DNA from: JBCDJG01 sp038748065
Lineage (GTDB): Bacteria; Pseudomonadota; Gammaproteobacteria; Pseudomonadales; Halieaceae
Length of the DNA: 64,000 nucleotides
Assembly (NCBI GenBank): GCA_038748065.1
Contig: JBCDJG010000001.1
Coordinates: forward strand, 1 to 64,000
Direction of reading: 5' to 3'
Positions 1-8,322 of the stretch are shown in pieces (within the stretch, counting starts at the first letter, position 1; each line of letters starts with the position of its first letter). Both the position numbers and the translations under genes were made by a program. Under the pieces are notes generated by a model. The model was not told the origin of the DNA and ran no database searches. It saw only the letters and a list, made by a program, of their open reading frames with translations.

Positions 1-114
1 CAGCTCGTTCTCATACTGAAGAGCCAGGATAAGAAACTGGGCCGGCCTGCCAAATAGCAGCGCCCCCAGGGCCAATAATCCGATCGCTATCCACGCGGTT
101 TTTTTGCCCTTCAT
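1..114 (-). CDS. N-terminus of a membrane-anchored or exported protein (partial)
   Basis: Reading leftward from an ATG at 114, an open frame runs off the window edge and gives 38 residues. It starts MKGKKTAWIAIGLLALGALL, a basic start followed by a hydrophobic stretch, which is a typical signal anchor or signal peptide. It is divergent from the gene at 134 with only 19 bases between the two starts. The function cannot be judged from this fragment. Confidence 0.6.
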   Translation of the reverse strand, partial: MKGKKTAWIAIGLLALGALLFGRPAQFLILALQYENEL

Positions 115-133
115 GCAATGACGTCTCTACCAA

Positions 134-931
134 ATGACGGACAGCTACCGTAAGGCGGCAAGTAGCCAGTCGAACACGGTTGAAAGTAGAAACGTGATCG
201 CTGCCTGGACAGCCGCCCCGCCCGGTGCCGCGCCTCCTTATACTTGCGGGTCTTTTTCACGGGTAACAGCTCCATTGGATACCGACTTATTCACCGCCAC
301 CTTTCCCCACCTATACCATATGTCTGCGGCAGGTTCATGGCCGAGCATCCAGCGGGATGGCCTGCTGAGCACCAGCGCACTGCTGGATGCGGAGGGGGTA
401 GAGGGTAGCGCGCGCTGCCGGATCGAATCGGAAAGGCGGCCTGAGGCAGTCGTACTGCCTCAATCCGGTCGGGTAATCAGAGACCAAAGGCCCATGTCAG
501 ACACGCTGGTAGCTCGCTCCCTTGAGGGCAGCGGCCTGGCACCGTCGGACTGGTATAGATTGCTCAATAGCATGGTGTTTTTCTTTGCGCATGAGGAGGG
601 GCTGGCCAGACTGCTAAATGCCAGGAGCTATCGCGACCAGGAGCATGACGTACTCGTCGTGGATAGCCATTCACTGATCAGTACACACCTTGATCACGTG
701 CGGCTGTGCGCTATCAACAGCGGCGCAACCTTCCTCAAGCCACAGCCTCGCGGCCCGGATACGTTCAAACCATTGGCCGAATACCCCTTCGCGCAACTCG
801 CTCGTCGAAGAGGCTCGCCCGCGAAAGCTATCGCAGAGTGCTGCGTGATCGGGCAGGTGCCAGATATTAGCTGCCATACGCGCGCTGTTTTCAGGATGAA
901 GCAGGGTCGCAGACTACGAAAGATCCTCTAA
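134..931 (+). CDS. DUF7002 family protein
   Basis: A 265-residue soluble protein without signal peptide or membrane segment. From about residue 60 it has the pattern LYHMSAAGSWPSIQRDGLLST, followed by RDQRPM, a DWYRLLN block, an ARSYRDQEHDVLVVD block and an INSG block, which I recognise as the uncharacterised DUF7002 family. The first 50 residues are not conserved-looking and no clear Shine-Dalgarno precedes 134, so translation may start later, for example at the TTG near 274. The opening motif resembles the start of DarT/DUF4433-type ADP-ribosyltransferases, which is only an analogy. It stands alone between a divergent partial gene and an amidohydrolase. Confidence 0.7.
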   Translation: MTDSYRKAASSQSNTVESRNVIAAWTAAPPGAAPPYTCGSFSRVTAPLDTDLFTATFPHLYHMSAAGSWPSIQRDGLLSTSALLDAEGVEGSARCRIESERRPEAVVLPQSGRVIRDQRPMSDTLVARSLEGSGLAPSDWYRLLNSMVFFFAHEEGLARLLNARSYRDQEHDVLVVDSHSLISTHLDHVRLCAINSGATFLKPQPRGPDTFKPLAEYPFAQLARRRGSPAKAIAECCVIGQVPDISCHTRAVFRMKQGRRLRKIL

Positions 932-972
932 TGTCGTGCCTCCGATCTTTCTACGTATTACCCTGAGCCTTG

Positions 973-2181
973 ATGAATCGACGGACTTTTCTCCAACTCG
1001 GCAGCACCGGGCTACTCGGCGCCGCTATGAGCGCTTGCTCAAACGAACCACCCCCGGGTCGCTACACGCAGGCGGATATCGCACTGTTGACTGCGCAACA
1101 GCGGGCCGAACGTCAGCTCAGTGGCACCGGGCCGCACGGTCGCCAGGTTTATGCGGGGTACCGGGGTCTGTCTGAACTTCCCTGGTTTGACCTGGACGAA
1201 AGTGGCAGGCTCCGCTGTACTGATGAATCTATCCCCTACGCTATAGATATACACAGCCACCTCGGTATCTCTACGCTGTTCGCACCGGACATTGACTTAC
1301 AGGCGCGTCCTACCCGGCTGCGTCACCTGCTGGACTGTGATGCAAGCACACCCGGTTGTGAGTTGAATCTTGACGTGTATGCCAACAGCAACTTCACCGA
1401 GCAAATGCTGCAGGATCTAGAGCGCAGCACGCTGGCCCAGGGCCTGTGGGGCAGCCCCTTTTCCGCGACGCAGACCATACCTGCTCTGCTGGATGAAATG
1501 GACGCAATGCGTGTAGAAAAATCCGTCGTGCTTCCAATCAAACTAGGCTTTCCTTTCGGTGATGACCTGACTGAAAGGTGGCGTCGTGGGATCGAGGACG
1601 CGGGCGCGGACAAAAGGCTGGTGGCTGGGCTATCTGTCCACCCCAGGGGCAGGAATCGTCTTGAGGAAATGCGCGCACATGCCGCGACCGGCGCGAGGGT
1701 CATGAAGCTCCACCCCACGGTGCAATCCTTCTATCCTGACGATCCCATTATGGCGCCCGTCTACGAAGAGGCACAGCGGCTCGGACTGATCGTGTTCTTC
1801 CACGGTGGTCGTGCCGGTATAGAGCCTCCGTCGAGGATGCGCTATGCGCTGCCACGGCACTACGAAGCTGTGCTGGCGGGCTTTCCCAAGCTGCAGGTTA
1901 TTATCGGCCACGCAGGCGCCCGGGACATGACCAACATGGTGCCCATGGCGCAGCAGTACGAGAACGCCTGGCTGGATATACATGGTCAGGGAGTCACGGC
2001 GCTGGACGAGATTATCGCTGCGACCGGGGGCGAGCGCCTGCTCTTTGGCAGCGACTGGACCTTCTACCACATCGGCATGACTCTAGCGAAGGTGCTGATC
2101 TGTACCGAGGCACCAAGCACTCGGCCCATGAGACAGCGGATTCTTCGCGACAACGCCATTGCGCTACTCGGACTAAACTAA
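973..2181 (+). CDS. Exported amidohydrolase (amidohydrolase_2 family)
   Basis: A 402-residue metal-dependent hydrolase of the amidohydrolase superfamily (PF04909 type). The N-terminus NRRTFLQLGSTGLL followed by MSAC is a twin-arginine or lipoprotein-like export signal, so the enzyme probably acts outside the cytoplasm. Metal-site motifs are visible: DIHSH near residue 92, KLHP in mid protein, FFHGG, GHAG and the C-terminal FGSDW. I start at ATG 973; a TTG directly before it is less likely. The family includes decarboxylases and C-C or amide hydrolases, and the substrate cannot be told. It is a single-gene unit followed by about 110 bases of non-coding DNA. Confidence 0.8.
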   Translation: MNRRTFLQLGSTGLLGAAMSACSNEPPPGRYTQADIALLTAQQRAERQLSGTGPHGRQVYAGYRGLSELPWFDLDESGRLRCTDESIPYAIDIHSHLGISTLFAPDIDLQARPTRLRHLLDCDASTPGCELNLDVYANSNFTEQMLQDLERSTLAQGLWGSPFSATQTIPALLDEMDAMRVEKSVVLPIKLGFPFGDDLTERWRRGIEDAGADKRLVAGLSVHPRGRNRLEEMRAHAATGARVMKLHPTVQSFYPDDPIMAPVYEEAQRLGLIVFFHGGRAGIEPPSRMRYALPRHYEAVLAGFPKLQVIIGHAGARDMTNMVPMAQQYENAWLDIHGQGVTALDEIIAATGGERLLFGSDWTFYHIGMTLAKVLICTEAPSTRPMRQRILRDNAIALLGLN

Positions 2182-2289
2182 ATCTTCCCCGGGCAGGCGC
2201 ATGGAAAGTGGTCTAAATTGGTATAACTGATTTAAACCCAGGGACTACTCGCACTGCCCGCCGTCGATTGCCTTGACTAAGGAGAGACC

Positions 2290-3498
2290 ATGCTTACGTA
2301 CAAACCCCATCGGCCAGACTCCAGTGACCGAACAAACCGTTGCATGAGAGCCGGAGCACTGACTCTTGCGCTGGTGGCAATGCCGTCATTAGCCGACCTG
2401 ACGATCGAGCAGGAAACAAAACTGCGAGCGGGCGGCATGCTTTCCATGTTATCGACGGACATCACTTCGACCACCCAGCTTTCGGGCGACCGCGCCAGAA
2501 CGGTCAGCAAACCTGAATCCAAGAGTGGTTTCATGAAAATGCTGGGCGCAAGCCAGGAAACGGTTACGATCCTGCGCCTGGATAAGGGTGTCGCGTGGCA
2601 ACTGATGCCAAAGGACAAGCAGTATACGGAGACGAGCCTCAGCGAACTGGGCGAGCAATACGAAGCCGCCAGCCGGCAAATGAGCGAGGCCCAGGGCGGA
2701 GGCGGCGCGGTGGCGTCGGATGACGCCTGCACCCTGTCACCGCCCAAGGTCTACGTCGATGAAACGCGAAAGAAGCGGACCATCGCAGGCATAGAAGCCA
2801 GGCAGTTCATTGTCAGGGTAGAGCAGACTTGCGAGATGCCTGAGCGAGAGCAAGTCTGTGAGATTCAGCAAACCTGGGAAAGCTGGCTGGCCAGCGAGTT
2901 CCCACAGACCGACGAGGTGAAGTCCTTCCAACGCGAGTTAGCGAAGCAGAGTGCAATGTTCGAGAGCAGCATCAACCAGACACCGGCAACGGCCATGTTT
3001 GCCGCTATGTTCGGTGACGCCTGGGAGGCCGCCAGCGGCGAGGCCAGCGACCTGGAAGGCTACCCAATGGAATCGAATATCAAGCTGGAGTTTGGTGGCC
3101 CCAATTGCCAGGGTCTCGCGGAGCTGCAGGCAGCAACCGCAGAGCTGCTTGAGTCAGCGAAGCAGGCGGGGATCGATGGCGCAATGGGCGAGGCTGCAGC
3201 GCAGGCCGGCAGCGAAACAGCCAAGCAAACCCAGGGCATGTTTGGTGACAGCGTTGCCGAGCAGATTGCTGGCGCCGGTGTTGGCCGTGCCGCCGGAGAG
3301 ATGGTTTCAGGTTTGTTTGGTGGACTCCGCAAGATGGCAAAAAAACCCAGTGAAAGCGGCGCGAGCACCGGAAGCAAAGCTGAACTCGTGTTTGAGATCT
3401 CAACGACAGTAAAAAGCGTTGGTACAAATTCCATCTCAGCAGGCAGTTTCGACCTACCAACAGGCTATAAGCTCGTGGCGTCTGACGCCCCCTTTTAG
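2290..3498 (+). CDS. Secreted protein of unknown function, DUF4412-like
   Basis: A 402-residue protein with a perfect AAGGAG ribosome-binding site 7 bases before the ATG. After a polar lead, a hydrophobic stretch ending MPSLAD (about residues 20-36) looks like a signal peptide, so the mature protein is probably periplasmic. It contains four cysteines in two regions (DACTLSPP; EQTCEMPEREQVCEI). Late Ala/Gly/Gln-rich helices and a final beta-like segment SAGSFDLPTGYKLV follow. The overall build resembles DUF4412 proteins, a weak call. It stands alone and converges with the dioxygenase gene. Confidence 0.65.
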   Translation: MLTYKPHRPDSSDRTNRCMRAGALTLALVAMPSLADLTIEQETKLRAGGMLSMLSTDITSTTQLSGDRARTVSKPESKSGFMKMLGASQETVTILRLDKGVAWQLMPKDKQYTETSLSELGEQYEAASRQMSEAQGGGGAVASDDACTLSPPKVYVDETRKKRTIAGIEARQFIVRVEQTCEMPEREQVCEIQQTWESWLASEFPQTDEVKSFQRELAKQSAMFESSINQTPATAMFAAMFGDAWEAASGEASDLEGYPMESNIKLEFGGPNCQGLAELQAATAELLESAKQAGIDGAMGEAAAQAGSETAKQTQGMFGDSVAEQIAGAGVGRAAGEMVSGLFGGLRKMAKKPSESGASTGSKAELVFEISTTVKSVGTNSISAGSFDLPTGYKLVASDAPF

Positions 3499-3570
3499 CG
3501 GCGTTCTTTCATCTCCTGGCAGGCAAATCGCAATGCCGCGGCGGTAGCTTGAAAAAGGGTGGGAAGGCTT

Positions 3571-4248
3571 TCAAGTCGACTGTGCCAGGGTAATATCGAA
3601 GCGATACTCTGGTAGACCGCTGACTTCGCCCTGCTCTGCAGCGGCGATCAGCAGGTGCCTGGCAGCTGCAGGCGCGCGCGCCAGCACCTGATCCTGATCA
3701 ATCAAGGGGTCACCCTCGAAATACATCTGCGTCGTCAGCGGCTGATAGCCCGGGCAGGAAACCTTAAAGTGGATATGACGGCATCGCCAGCCCCGCCCTC
3801 CCAGCGGCGCGAGAGGATAGGCGCCAGGCTTTATCGTTTTGAAGCCGTACTCTCCCTGCCGTGATGTTTTCATGATCCCCCAGCCCTGAAAGTCTGGATC
3901 GAGAGGCGCAGGGTTCGGATCCCGGGGGTGGTTGTAGCGCCCATGTTGGTTAGCCTGCCATATGTCCACCACTGCGCCGGGTAATGCCTCCCCACGCCGC
4001 CCGAGCACGGTGCCGCGCACGATGATGCTCTCACCCTTCGCGGCTTCCGCATGACCCTCAAGCTGAGTCAGGTCAACGTCGCGTTCGCCACGCGTATCCA
4101 CCGGGTAAAACGGACCTTCGACCTGCCCCGGCGTAGACAGCGCCGACAGCGCTGCGGCCGGCGCCAGGGCGATGGCTGCGCTGCAGGTGGACAGATGGGC
4201 AGCAAATGTACGTCGCTTGATCAAGCGAGGCTCGTGTCTTGTGGCCAT
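3571..4248 (-). CDS. Intradiol ring-cleavage dioxygenase, exported
   Basis: A 225-residue protein of the protocatechuate/catechol 1,2-dioxygenase family, which opens catecholic rings between the two hydroxyls using Fe(III). All four expected iron ligands are visible: Tyr in GRYNHP, Tyr in KPGAYPL, and both His in CRHIHF. The ATG at 4248 is preceded by a GGAG site and gives an N-terminus with KRRTFAAHL and a hydrophobic stretch, so a Tat-type export signal is likely; an upstream in-frame ATG at 4443 would overlap the neighbour's promoter. Exported intradiol-like proteins are a known subgroup whose substrates are mostly unknown. It diverges from the DUF2490 gene. Confidence 0.85.
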   Translation of the reverse strand: MATRHEPRLIKRRTFAAHLSTCSAAIALAPAAALSALSTPGQVEGPFYPVDTRGERDVDLTQLEGHAEAAKGESIIVRGTVLGRRGEALPGAVVDIWQANQHGRYNHPRDPNPAPLDPDFQGWGIMKTSRQGEYGFKTIKPGAYPLAPLGGRGWRCRHIHFKVSCPGYQPLTTQMYFEGDPLIDQDQVLARAPAAARHLLIAAAEQGEVSGLPEYRFDITLAQST

Positions 4249-4430
4249 AACTCCAGATAGTGATCGAAACGGGCTGGAGCAGCAAGCAGTGCACTTCCAC
4301 CAAGGCACAACTCGCTGACATCGCGGCTGCGAGAGGTAAGAAAAGCTGACAATTTCATCGCGATTTCCTGATTTTAATCTTTCGAGGGCCTTTGGATACT
4401 TTCGAGAATTTTTAAGACGAAAACTGGTCA

Positions 4431-5144
4431 ATGAGAAGAACATCCGGGCTCTTGCTATTCACACTGACTCTTATACCGGCCTTATTGGCCAAGCCCCAGC
4501 TAGCGCTGGCGCAGGTAGACGAAGATCAACTCGGCGCGTGGTACATGTATTTCTGGGGCAAGCGCTTTGAAAACAGCCAGTGGGGCTTGCAGGGTGACGC
4601 CCAGTACCGGAACTGGGACCTCGGTGGCGACCTCGAACAGCTACTGCTGCGCGGCGGCCTGACCTGGACACCGAAGTCCGGCGATGCCCTGTTCACTCTG
4701 GGCTACGCCAGCATCACCACCGGGGAGTTTGGTAGCAGCAACGATACCGTCCATGAAAACCGCATCTATCAAGAAGCCCTGCTACCGCAGAAGCTAGGCA
4801 GTCGCATCTACCTGCGACACCGCTTCCGACTCGAACAGCGCTGGGTCGAAGACCAGGATTTTCGCAACCGCGTGCGCTACGCGCTGTTTATGGACGTACC
4901 CTTCAATGGGACAGAGATCAAGCGCGGGGCCTGGTACGGCGCCTTCTACAATGAGATTTTCCTCAATCTGGAGCGCGACATCGGCGATGGCAGAGAGGTA
5001 GAAATTTTCGACCGGAATCGGACCTATGCTGGCGTGGGATACGCGCTGCGTGATCGCCTGCGCTTTCAGTTTGGCTACATGTTCCAGGCCAGCGAAAACG
5101 TCGACAAAGGTCAGCTACAGTTCAGCCTTCACCATTCGTTTTGA
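4431..5144 (+). CDS. DUF2490 outer-membrane protein
   Basis: A 237-residue protein with a clear signal peptide (LLLFTLTLIPALLAKPQLALA) and alternating amphipathic strands ending in the aromatic C-terminus LQFSLHHSF, the usual end of an outer-membrane beta-barrel. The WYMYFWGKRF opening and the HRFRLEQR block match DUF2490, a barrel family of unknown role. Its promoter region contains two copies of CTTTCGAG, 20 bases apart (4379 and 4399), about 30-50 bases before the start; these could be an activator site but this is unproven. The gene end overlaps the convergent phosphatidyltransferase gene by 23 bases. Confidence 0.75.
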   Translation: MRRTSGLLLFTLTLIPALLAKPQLALAQVDEDQLGAWYMYFWGKRFENSQWGLQGDAQYRNWDLGGDLEQLLLRGGLTWTPKSGDALFTLGYASITTGEFGSSNDTVHENRIYQEALLPQKLGSRIYLRHRFRLEQRWVEDQDFRNRVRYALFMDVPFNGTEIKRGAWYGAFYNEIFLNLERDIGDGREVEIFDRNRTYAGVGYALRDRLRFQFGYMFQASENVDKGQLQFSLHHSF

Positions 5145-5748
5145 ACCCCAGGCCCAGCCTGATACGGGCTAGCTGTAGCCGGGAGACGATCGTGATCATG
5201 AGGATCACAATCCAGACCCAGGTAGTAATTGCCAGGTACTCGGGCAACAGCAGAAATACGGTATAGGCTATGCCAGTCTCGCCTCCCTCGGCAAGGCCCA
5301 CGGTAATGCGAAGTCGGCGCTGGCTTGTATCTGTCACACCGAGTTTATCTTCGAGGCTGCCCAGGCCAAGTGCGCCGCTGATGCACAGCACATAACAGAA
5401 CAGCATAATCAGCCACTGCAGCCCAAACTCCGGAAAGTAGAGATAAAGTGCAATCACCATGGCGCTATATGCGGCCATATCAAACTGGATATCCAGGAAT
5501 CCACCGAAGTCGGAGCTCAAGCCATAGGCTCTGGCATAAATGCCATCCAGGGCATCCAGCAGTCGCGAAAGCCACCAGACAGCGCACGCTGCAAGGAGCA
5601 TGCCTTCGGTAATGAGGTAGGCCGCCACAAGCGCAATCAGCAGCCCAAGACTGGTAATCTGGTTCGGGGTAAGACCCGCTTTCGCCAGCAAGCGAACGCA
5701 AGGTTCCGTATAGCGGGGCAGCAGCGCCCTGAAATAGTTATCGATCAT
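5122..5748 (-). CDS. CDP-alcohol phosphatidyltransferase family membrane protein
   Basis: A 208-residue integral membrane protein with about six hydrophobic segments. It carries the complete family signature D-x2-DG-x2-AR-x8-G-x3-D-x3-D, seen as DALDGIYARAYG followed by DFGGFLDIQFD near residues 65-90. These enzymes transfer a phosphate alcohol from a CDP-alcohol to another alcohol in phospholipid synthesis. Which lipid is made cannot be read from the sequence; it is not obviously pgsA or pssA because the flanking genes are unrelated. The C-terminus overlaps the convergent DUF2490 gene by 23 bases. Confidence 0.85.
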   Translation of the reverse strand: MIDNYFRALLPRYTEPCVRLLAKAGLTPNQITSLGLLIALVAAYLITEGMLLAACAVWWLSRLLDALDGIYARAYGLSSDFGGFLDIQFDMAAYSAMVIALYLYFPEFGLQWLIMLFCYVLCISGALGLGSLEDKLGVTDTSQRRLRITVGLAEGGETGIAYTVFLLLPEYLAITTWVWIVILMITIVSRLQLARIRLGLGFKTNGEG

Positions 5749-5825
5749 ATTCAGCTAAGGCATCTACTGTGAGGGTCTGAATCAGATCGTCGTGTACAGA
5801 GGCCTGGTCCCTCTAATCGGCCACG

Positions 5826-6620
5826 CTATTCGCTGAATATCGCATCAAAAAAAGCCTGGGTGCGGGTCCATGAATCCTCATCCGCTGCGGCATCGTAAGC
5901 GAGCGGCAGCCCGAAGGTTTTACCCTTCTCATCCGCGCCAGGATTGGTGAAGCCGTGGAGTGCTCCCGGATAGTTGACGAACTCGTAGTCAGCGCCTGCA
6001 GCGTCCATTTCTGTCTTGAAAGCGTCGATTTGTTCCGCAGTGACCAAGGGGTCAGCGGCACCATTGAAAACCAGTACGCGCGGCGCGACGTCGCCCGGCT
6101 GAGCCGGGCTGCTGGTGGCCAGGCTTCCGTGGTAGCTAACCACGCCGTCGATATCGATGCCCAGGCGGGCCATATTGATCACAACACCGCCGCCAAAGCA
6201 GTAACCGATCGCCGCGATCTGATCGTCCAGCACGGTTGGCTGTTCACGCAAGGCCGCCAGTGCTGCTTCAAAACGAGCCTTGGCCAAAGGTAGGTTGCCA
6301 CCAACCGCGCCGGCAAACTCGCCAGCCTTGTCCGGGTGCGTAGCGGTTTTGCCATCACCATACATATCAACCGCCAGGGCGGTGTATCCCATGGCGGCGA
6401 GCTGCCGAGCCCGCTCACGCGGGTATTCGTTCTGGCCCCACCACTCGTGAACGACCAGGATGCCCGGCCGCGGCTCCTTAGATGCGCTGTCATAGGCAAT
6501 CATGCCGCGCATCTCAGTGTCGCCATGGCGGTAGGTCAGTTCCTGTGTGACAAGTTCCGCCGTCAGTGGCTGACAGAAGCAGAGAAGGACGAAAACAGTA
6601 AGAGTGCGAAAAACAGGCAT
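5826..6620 (-). CDS. Dienelactone hydrolase family protein, exported
   Basis: A 264-residue alpha/beta hydrolase. The start MPVFRTLTVFVLLCFCQPLTA is a signal peptide, so it is probably periplasmic. Family motifs are HEWWGQNEYPRERA, the nucleophile elbow GYCFGG (catalytic Cys), an Asp in NGAADPLV and a His in GALHGFTN. The family opens dienelactones after aromatic ring cleavage but also includes esterases. An exported dioxygenase lies 1.6 kb away, so a link is possible, though the two are not in one operon. Confidence 0.85.
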   Translation of the reverse strand: MPVFRTLTVFVLLCFCQPLTAELVTQELTYRHGDTEMRGMIAYDSASKEPRPGILVVHEWWGQNEYPRERARQLAAMGYTALAVDMYGDGKTATHPDKAGEFAGAVGGNLPLAKARFEAALAALREQPTVLDDQIAAIGYCFGGGVVINMARLGIDIDGVVSYHGSLATSSPAQPGDVAPRVLVFNGAADPLVTAEQIDAFKTEMDAAGADYEFVNYPGALHGFTNPGADEKGKTFGLPLAYDAAADEDSWTRTQAFFDAIFSE

Positions 6621-6678
6621 AGTAAGTTCCCGGCGTTAGGTCTGGTTTTTTTAGCACAGCAAGAAGAGGTGTCAAACT

Positions 6679-7698
6679 TTACGCCAGACGCACGAGCTGT
6701 TTGCCCGTATTGCTACCCGACACAACGCGCATGAAAGCTTCCGGCGCACGCTCAATGCCGTTGAGCACATCTTCCTTGACCACCAGCTCACCCGACTTGA
6801 CCAGCTTGCTCAACGCACTCACAGCCTCTGGCATACGATCAAAAAAATCTCTCACGACGAAGCCCTGCTTGCGAATCCGCTTGGCCAGTAGCACGCTGTT
6901 ATCACGTCGCCCGGTATCGAGACTCGTATCCTCGAGGTGTGAAAGCGCCATTCGGCCCACAACCGCAACCCTGGCATGCTCATTGTAGAGCTCCAGAAGC
7001 GCTTCGGAGATATCGCCGGACGTATTATCAAAGTACATATCTACGCCGGCGGGGCACTGCTCGGCCAGTGCTTTGCCGAGCTCCGGGGTGGATTTATCCC
7101 GGTAGCTGACCACAGCATCGTAACCGTAGTCGCGACAGGCTGCGCTTGCCTTCTCAGGCGTGCTTACAATTCCCACAACATGGCAACCCTGCTGCTTCCC
7201 CAACTGGCCGGCGATAGAGCCAACAGAGCTGGCGGCGGATGAAACAACCAAACACTGGCCGGCGACGGGCTCGCAGATTTCATTGAGAGCAAAGTAAGCA
7301 GTCGCTCCCGTGGTTCCCAGCACACCCAAATACCATTGCGCTGGTGCCAGGCTTACGTCGATGGGAAAGGCGAAGGTGTCGGCGTTTGCCAAGCAGTACT
7401 GTTGCATGTCAAAGCGGCCATAGAGCATCTGGCCTTCGGGCACATCGGACAGGTGACTCTCAATCACCTCCCCGACGCAATATGCGTGCATAACTTCGCC
7501 AGGTTCAACGCTCTCTGCATAGTTGCTCTCGCTTCTCAGGCGGCCGATCAAAGCCGGGTCACAGGCGATAAAGTGATTACGAACGATGTACTCTCCTTCG
7601 CCAGGCCCGCTGATGGTCTCCGAATTCAGCGAAAACTGATCGAGCGTTGGCAGGCCGGAGGAGCGTTTGTCGAGCCTAACGAAGCGATTGATGTGCAT
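6679..7698 (-). CDS. NADPH-dependent medium-chain oxidoreductase (CurA/prostaglandin-reductase type)
   Basis: A 339-residue zinc-free member of the medium-chain dehydrogenase/reductase family. It shows the early CDPALIGRL segment, the substrate-channel segment GVLGTTGATAYFAL, the nucleotide-binding SSAASSVGSIAGQLGK loop and the DMYFDNTSG block typical of 2-alkenal or prostaglandin reductases. Such enzymes reduce the double bond of alpha,beta-unsaturated ketones or aldehydes with NADPH in the cytoplasm. The divergence of the N-terminal domain leaves the substrate open. It lies 58 bases upstream of the dienelactone-hydrolase-like gene on the same strand and could be co-transcribed with it. Confidence 0.85.
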   Translation of the reverse strand: MHINRFVRLDKRSSGLPTLDQFSLNSETISGPGEGEYIVRNHFIACDPALIGRLRSESNYAESVEPGEVMHAYCVGEVIESHLSDVPEGQMLYGRFDMQQYCLANADTFAFPIDVSLAPAQWYLGVLGTTGATAYFALNEICEPVAGQCLVVSSAASSVGSIAGQLGKQQGCHVVGIVSTPEKASAACRDYGYDAVVSYRDKSTPELGKALAEQCPAGVDMYFDNTSGDISEALLELYNEHARVAVVGRMALSHLEDTSLDTGRRDNSVLLAKRIRKQGFVVRDFFDRMPEAVSALSKLVKSGELVVKEDVLNGIERAPEAFMRVVSGSNTGKQLVRLA

Positions 7699-7772
7699 CT
7701 TTGGCCCGATAGCTGTCAGCAGCGACCCGCGAACACCGGGGCCGAAGGAATCGATGTCGCTGGTGGCGTCCT

Positions 7773-8261
7773 CTAACGACCGCTCACCTGCATGGATGGC
7801 TTGGATTTCTGAAGGTTGGCTCGCACATAGACTCGGCCTACCTCGGTTACGACCTCGCCCTTATGCTCACCGCTAACGGTCAGGGTAATCGTGTCGTACC
7901 CGGAGCCCGATAGTTCATAGGGTATGGTGAAGGTGCCTTTGCGATCGTCAAGCTGCAACTCTTGAGAGTGCAGATTCACGTTGCGGGAGCCGGTGACTTT
8001 CAGGCGTACATTCTTGGAGAAATAAGGTCGCTCGTAGTTGACCACCAGCTCGCTGCGCTCGCCGATGCCGGCGCGAACCATCGCCGGGTGTTCAAGGTCA
8101 AACACAGGCTCGGGCGGCGCCAGGCCAGCCATGCGAACCATTGCTCCGCCAAAAAAACCCAACTCATCCGGGTTGATGGTCAGGTGCGCTGCACAGGCCC
8201 ACAGGGGCGCGGGTGCAAGCGCCGCCATAACGCAGCCGATACCCAATATTCGTTTGATCAT
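7773..8261 (-). CDS. Periplasmic protein of the zinc transporter operon
   Basis: A 162-residue protein with a signal peptide ending near PLWACAAH. It has two early Cys/His-containing positions and a beta-rich C-terminal half (FTIPYELSGSGYDTITLTVSG). I do not recognise a named family. It is the last gene of a three-gene minus-strand unit (ATPase, permease, this gene), 61 bases after the permease start-to-stop junction. By position it corresponds to a small accessory protein found with ZrgA-type zinc importers, which is an inference from context. Confidence 0.6.
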   Translation of the reverse strand: MIKRILGIGCVMAALAPAPLWACAAHLTINPDELGFFGGAMVRMAGLAPPEPVFDLEHPAMVRAGIGERSELVVNYERPYFSKNVRLKVTGSRNVNLHSQELQLDDRKGTFTIPYELSGSGYDTITLTVSGEHKGEVVTEVGRVYVRANLQKSKPSMQVSGR

Positions 8262-8322
8262 TTTTCCTCCAGGGAGCGCCGGTTTTTGCCTTGAAGATGG
8301 GCGGGACCGGCCGACTCTCTGA

